From Casuarius casuarius (Eukaryota; Chordata; Aves; Casuariiformes; Casuariidae), in contig PTFA01000024.1 of NCBI GenBank assembly GCA_003342895.1, forward strand, positions 5,888,580-5,952,579: DNA of 64,000 nucleotides. Reading direction: 5' to 3'. Positions 61,193 to 64,000 of the stretch are shown here, piece after piece. The stretch's first letter is position 1. Each line of letters begins with the position of its first letter. The notes under the pieces were generated by a model that searched no databases, was not told the origin of the DNA, and saw only the letters and a list, made by a program, of their open reading frames with translations. Both the position numbers and the translations under genes were made by a program.

Positions 61193-64000
61193 GCCCAAAT
61201 ACAGCTTTCTACAAGGACAAAAACAAAAGATTACGTGCAGAGACAGAATTTCATTTTAGAGATTGAGTACAGCCAGCAACTTCCTTGCCTAAGAACACCT
61301 TAAATAACTCCCATCATTTTGCTTGCCCTTAACAAGCAGCTACGTCTGCAGTTCAGAGCCTCGTATAGTGACGGATATCACTGGAGAACAGTGCAAAGCT
61401 CCGATTTATCTTAAGCTTCATTTTCTCAAAGACTGAACGTACTTCTGGAATATGTCCAGCATTTGTTAGTTTGGACAGAAATTTGATTCTATGCACTACT
61501 TTAAAATACAAATTCTCTATTTCCAGTATATGTTTGAATGCCAGAAGCTCTACTCCACTTCTTCTGTTCTCAGCAAAATCTCTTTTTTAAAAAAAAAAAC
61601 ATCACCTAGGATGTGCAGTATTATTCATAGCTACTATCAGTGTTCTTCCTCAAAGACTCAATAATGCAAGAAAGTCTCCATGTGAAAATTAAGGTAATCA
61701 GGATGATGGCAAAATTGCAATTGGCCAAAAATATATATATTTTTAAGTCAAAATATGAATTTGAACCTCCTGCTATGCCCCTGATTTACCAGGAACATAT
61801 TATAAGGCTCGATATCCGTTGCTTTCACTAGAAATGAAAAGGAAAGAAATCTGTTTCTTACATGAAGAATGGACAAAGGTGATTCACCTCAGCAATTATT
61901 TCCAGACCTGACCAGGTATGCCCAGCTTATAAAATGCCTCGAGCTGACATCTTTTCAAGTCTGGCCCAAGTTTCTAAAGCAGGTCAGAACAGGTTGCCTG
62001 GATGTGGTAAGGAAGATGGGAAACCTCTCCCAGTTAACAAAAGAAAAACCCCATCAGTCCTTCCCAGGAAGCTGGACTCGTTCCCAGTGGCCCTTGCAGA
62101 AAAAGAAGGTAATGACTTGTTTTCAACAAGTATACACTTGGTTATACTTTTAAAGCAAAAGGTTATTATTCTGACCAGCATCACACCCTCATAACTTAGA
62201 TCTTCGTATCACTTGACTGAAAGAAAGAACTAGTTCTTTTTCCCAGTTAGACTGTAGCTAAAGGACATCTCAGCTCCGTAACGCCTTCCAAAGACAAGGA
62301 CATGAAGGAAAGGGGAAGGAGAATATACTTCCCAAAAGGGAAGTATTATTTCTTCATTTGGTGTGAAAGGCCTAAGGGTTTTGATGTTCCAGTCACCTGA
62401 ATCCACCCCTGTAGATGTTTTTCATAAAAGTTCTCCACAACAAATAAAAGTTTTCCAAGGACTCCTAGAGACCTCAAAAGTAATCTGACCAGTTTAGAAG
62501 CCAAATCTCTGAAAGCAATTTTGCAAAACTTTTCCTTCAGACTGCGAGTTAGATGCAGGTGCTGCTCTGCGCACTGGCTGCAGTGGTGTGTTATCCTTGG
62601 CAGCTCACACGCTATCAGGCAAGAGACACATGGCACAAACGGCAGCCAAATGTATGTGCACGAACTTAAGTATGCACTCAAGTTAATAAACTAGGAACAC
62701 GAAGCACATTTCTAACAGGTTTGTTCCATTCCTTTTGAAGTAGAAGTCTTTTTCCCTTAACGTACAGGGATCTGCAGATACAGTTTCTTATATATTTATT
62801 GAAATAACAGAGCAGGGACCATATCAGCTGGAAAATTATGCTTCTGGAGTCAGAAGTAGTGCCCAAAACCACTATCATGGATATGAGTCAAATAATAAAT
62901 ACAAAAAAAAATTATGTTTTGACAGCACTCCACACATTGCTTATCTTTTCCTATTTAGAAAATGGGAGTCAGATAGTAAATGGGTTAAATAGTTACTGTG
63001 CTTCTGGAAAATCCCATCTCAAACATGTAAGAGGGAGCAGGAAAAGTCCCTATAAAATATTTTCATAGGCACAAGCTAAAATTAAGATATACATCTGAAG
63101 ATTACCAGTTATGGAATTTGAAGAAGTTAGACAATTAAATGATAGCTCTTTACATGTATTTTGTGCAGTCTCTCATCAGTACTGCTGCCTTCAGCCCACA
63201 TTATTCCAGTGATACAGAGAACAGTATTAGCATATTGTCTGCAGTATCTGCATCAGACTTTGAATGTTAGCTTGCTTTGTGATTTATCTCCAAGGACACT
63301 TGTGTCATCGGACCACAGACAAAAACATTCAACATCCAATTATTTATGTCCATAATCTCCAGCATTCCACTATATATGTTGCAATCTGTACTGAGAAGAC
63401 TACAGAGATGAACAACCTTTTTGATCACCAAGGTCTACGCTGTGTCAGAGACTCAGGTCTACATGCTGATGCCACTGGAGAGACAAGGATCTGGTAGTCA
63501 GAGTACTCTGAGCATGATGCCCCAAATACCGGAAACTTCATAAAGAGGGTTTTCTCTCCCTAATAATCATACTGGAAACCACCAAGTGACTGGTAGGTAG
63601 AGATAAAGGTCATTCTGGGGCAGATCACTAACTCATGGCTTTTTACTCCATACATCCTAAAATAACATTGGGTTTGGGTAGGCAAAAGGGAAGAACAGCA
63701 ACCCTTGCATGTTGAAAGGAGGATTGTATCAGCCAATCTCAGAGTGCAATGATTCAGCATCCAATCTTTGAGCTGCAGAGAGTCAAGCACCTAACTACCC
63801 ATCCAGACACCTGAGCAGCTCCTGCTCCTGCCCACAGACTGGCAGGCAATCACTTCTTCTCATTTATTTCCCAGTACCAAACCAGCTTAGTCAAGATGTT
63901 TATACATGTGGGTGAATTCCTCTCAGGAGAGACTCTTATTACTATTCAGAAGCAAAATTGATACTTGGCATAAAACTCAGAAGAAATGATAGGGTGGAAG

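Larger units (their letters stand above)
59192..64000 (-). other. AOPEP: AOPEP intron upstream of the HEXXH exon (partial)
   Basis: Intronic sequence, 4.8 kb visible. It contains a CpG-rich patch at about 60120-60500, a run of 14 C at 61179-61192, and mostly unique AT-rich DNA. I searched the minus strand for the preceding M1 exon, ending in a GXMEN-like motif, and did not find one. It must lie beyond 64000. The modest open frames at 61869-62194 on the plus strand and 62346-62681 on the minus strand resemble nothing I know. Confidence 0.75.

Noticed and set aside
62346..62681. 111-codon minus-strand open frame upstream of the HEXXH exon
   Set aside because: Tested as the preceding AOPEP exon; it lacks any M1 family similarity and a suitable donor and phase.
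1..64000. CRISPR arrays, operons, tRNA, rRNA, insertion sequences, endogenous virus genes
   Set aside because: None seen. The DNA is vertebrate and intron-dominated, and no viral pol, gag or env-like motif was recognised.

Overview
This is a stretch of vertebrate nuclear DNA, most likely from a bird (a sauropsid at least). It is AT-rich and intron-dominated. It has no mammalian-type Alu, B1 or L1 elements, few repeats overall, ancient sauropsid-type interspersed repeats, and isolated CpG islands. Two ambiguous bases (positions 310 and 18909) mark it as a draft assembly.

The only protein-coding gene I can support is AOPEP (aminopeptidase O, known as C9orf3 in human), on the minus strand. Eight internal coding exons were reconstructed by hand from splice sites, reading phase and similarity to the remembered family sequence. 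In transcript order they are 59191-59002, 57142-57036, 52071-51969, 51850-51743, 41892-41849, 33561-33501, 18799-18737 and 18071-17988. They total 760 bp, join in frame without a stop, and all have GT-AG introns. They encode the zinc-binding HEXXH-X18-E motif, the presumed catalytic tyrosine, the C-terminal helical region and a lysine/arginine-rich segment. The N-terminal exons lie beyond the right edge and the last exons beyond the left edge. In birds the human 9q22 AOPEP-FANCC-PTCH1 region lies on chromosome Z, so this is probably Z-linked sequence (inference).

Layout, right to left (the direction of transcription): 64000-59192 is intron with a CpG-rich patch at about 60120-60500. 59191-51743 is a compact block of four exons carrying the catalytic core, including one 118-bp intron. 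A 9.85-kb intron follows, holding a small CpG island with a perfect CRE at 47715-47722. Next are a 44-bp micro-exon, an 8.3-kb intron with relics of ancient SINEs and palindromic repeats, a 61-bp exon and a 14.7-kb intron. A strong CpG island at about 18700-19400 then contains a 63-bp coding exon at its edge, and an 84-bp exon encodes the basic segment. The leftmost 18 kb shows no recognisable exon and is probably one large intron. The miR-23b/27b/24-1 cluster, which in mammals lies in the 3' part of this gene, was looked for and not seen.

The most interesting features are the CpG island placed directly upstream of an internal coding exon (a candidate internal promoter), two further intronic CpG-rich patches, a pyrimidine tract just downstream of a frame-shifting exon's donor site, and several small tandem and structural repeats. 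I found no new enzyme system, CRISPR array, tRNA, rRNA or intact mobile element. Most short open frames here are chance.
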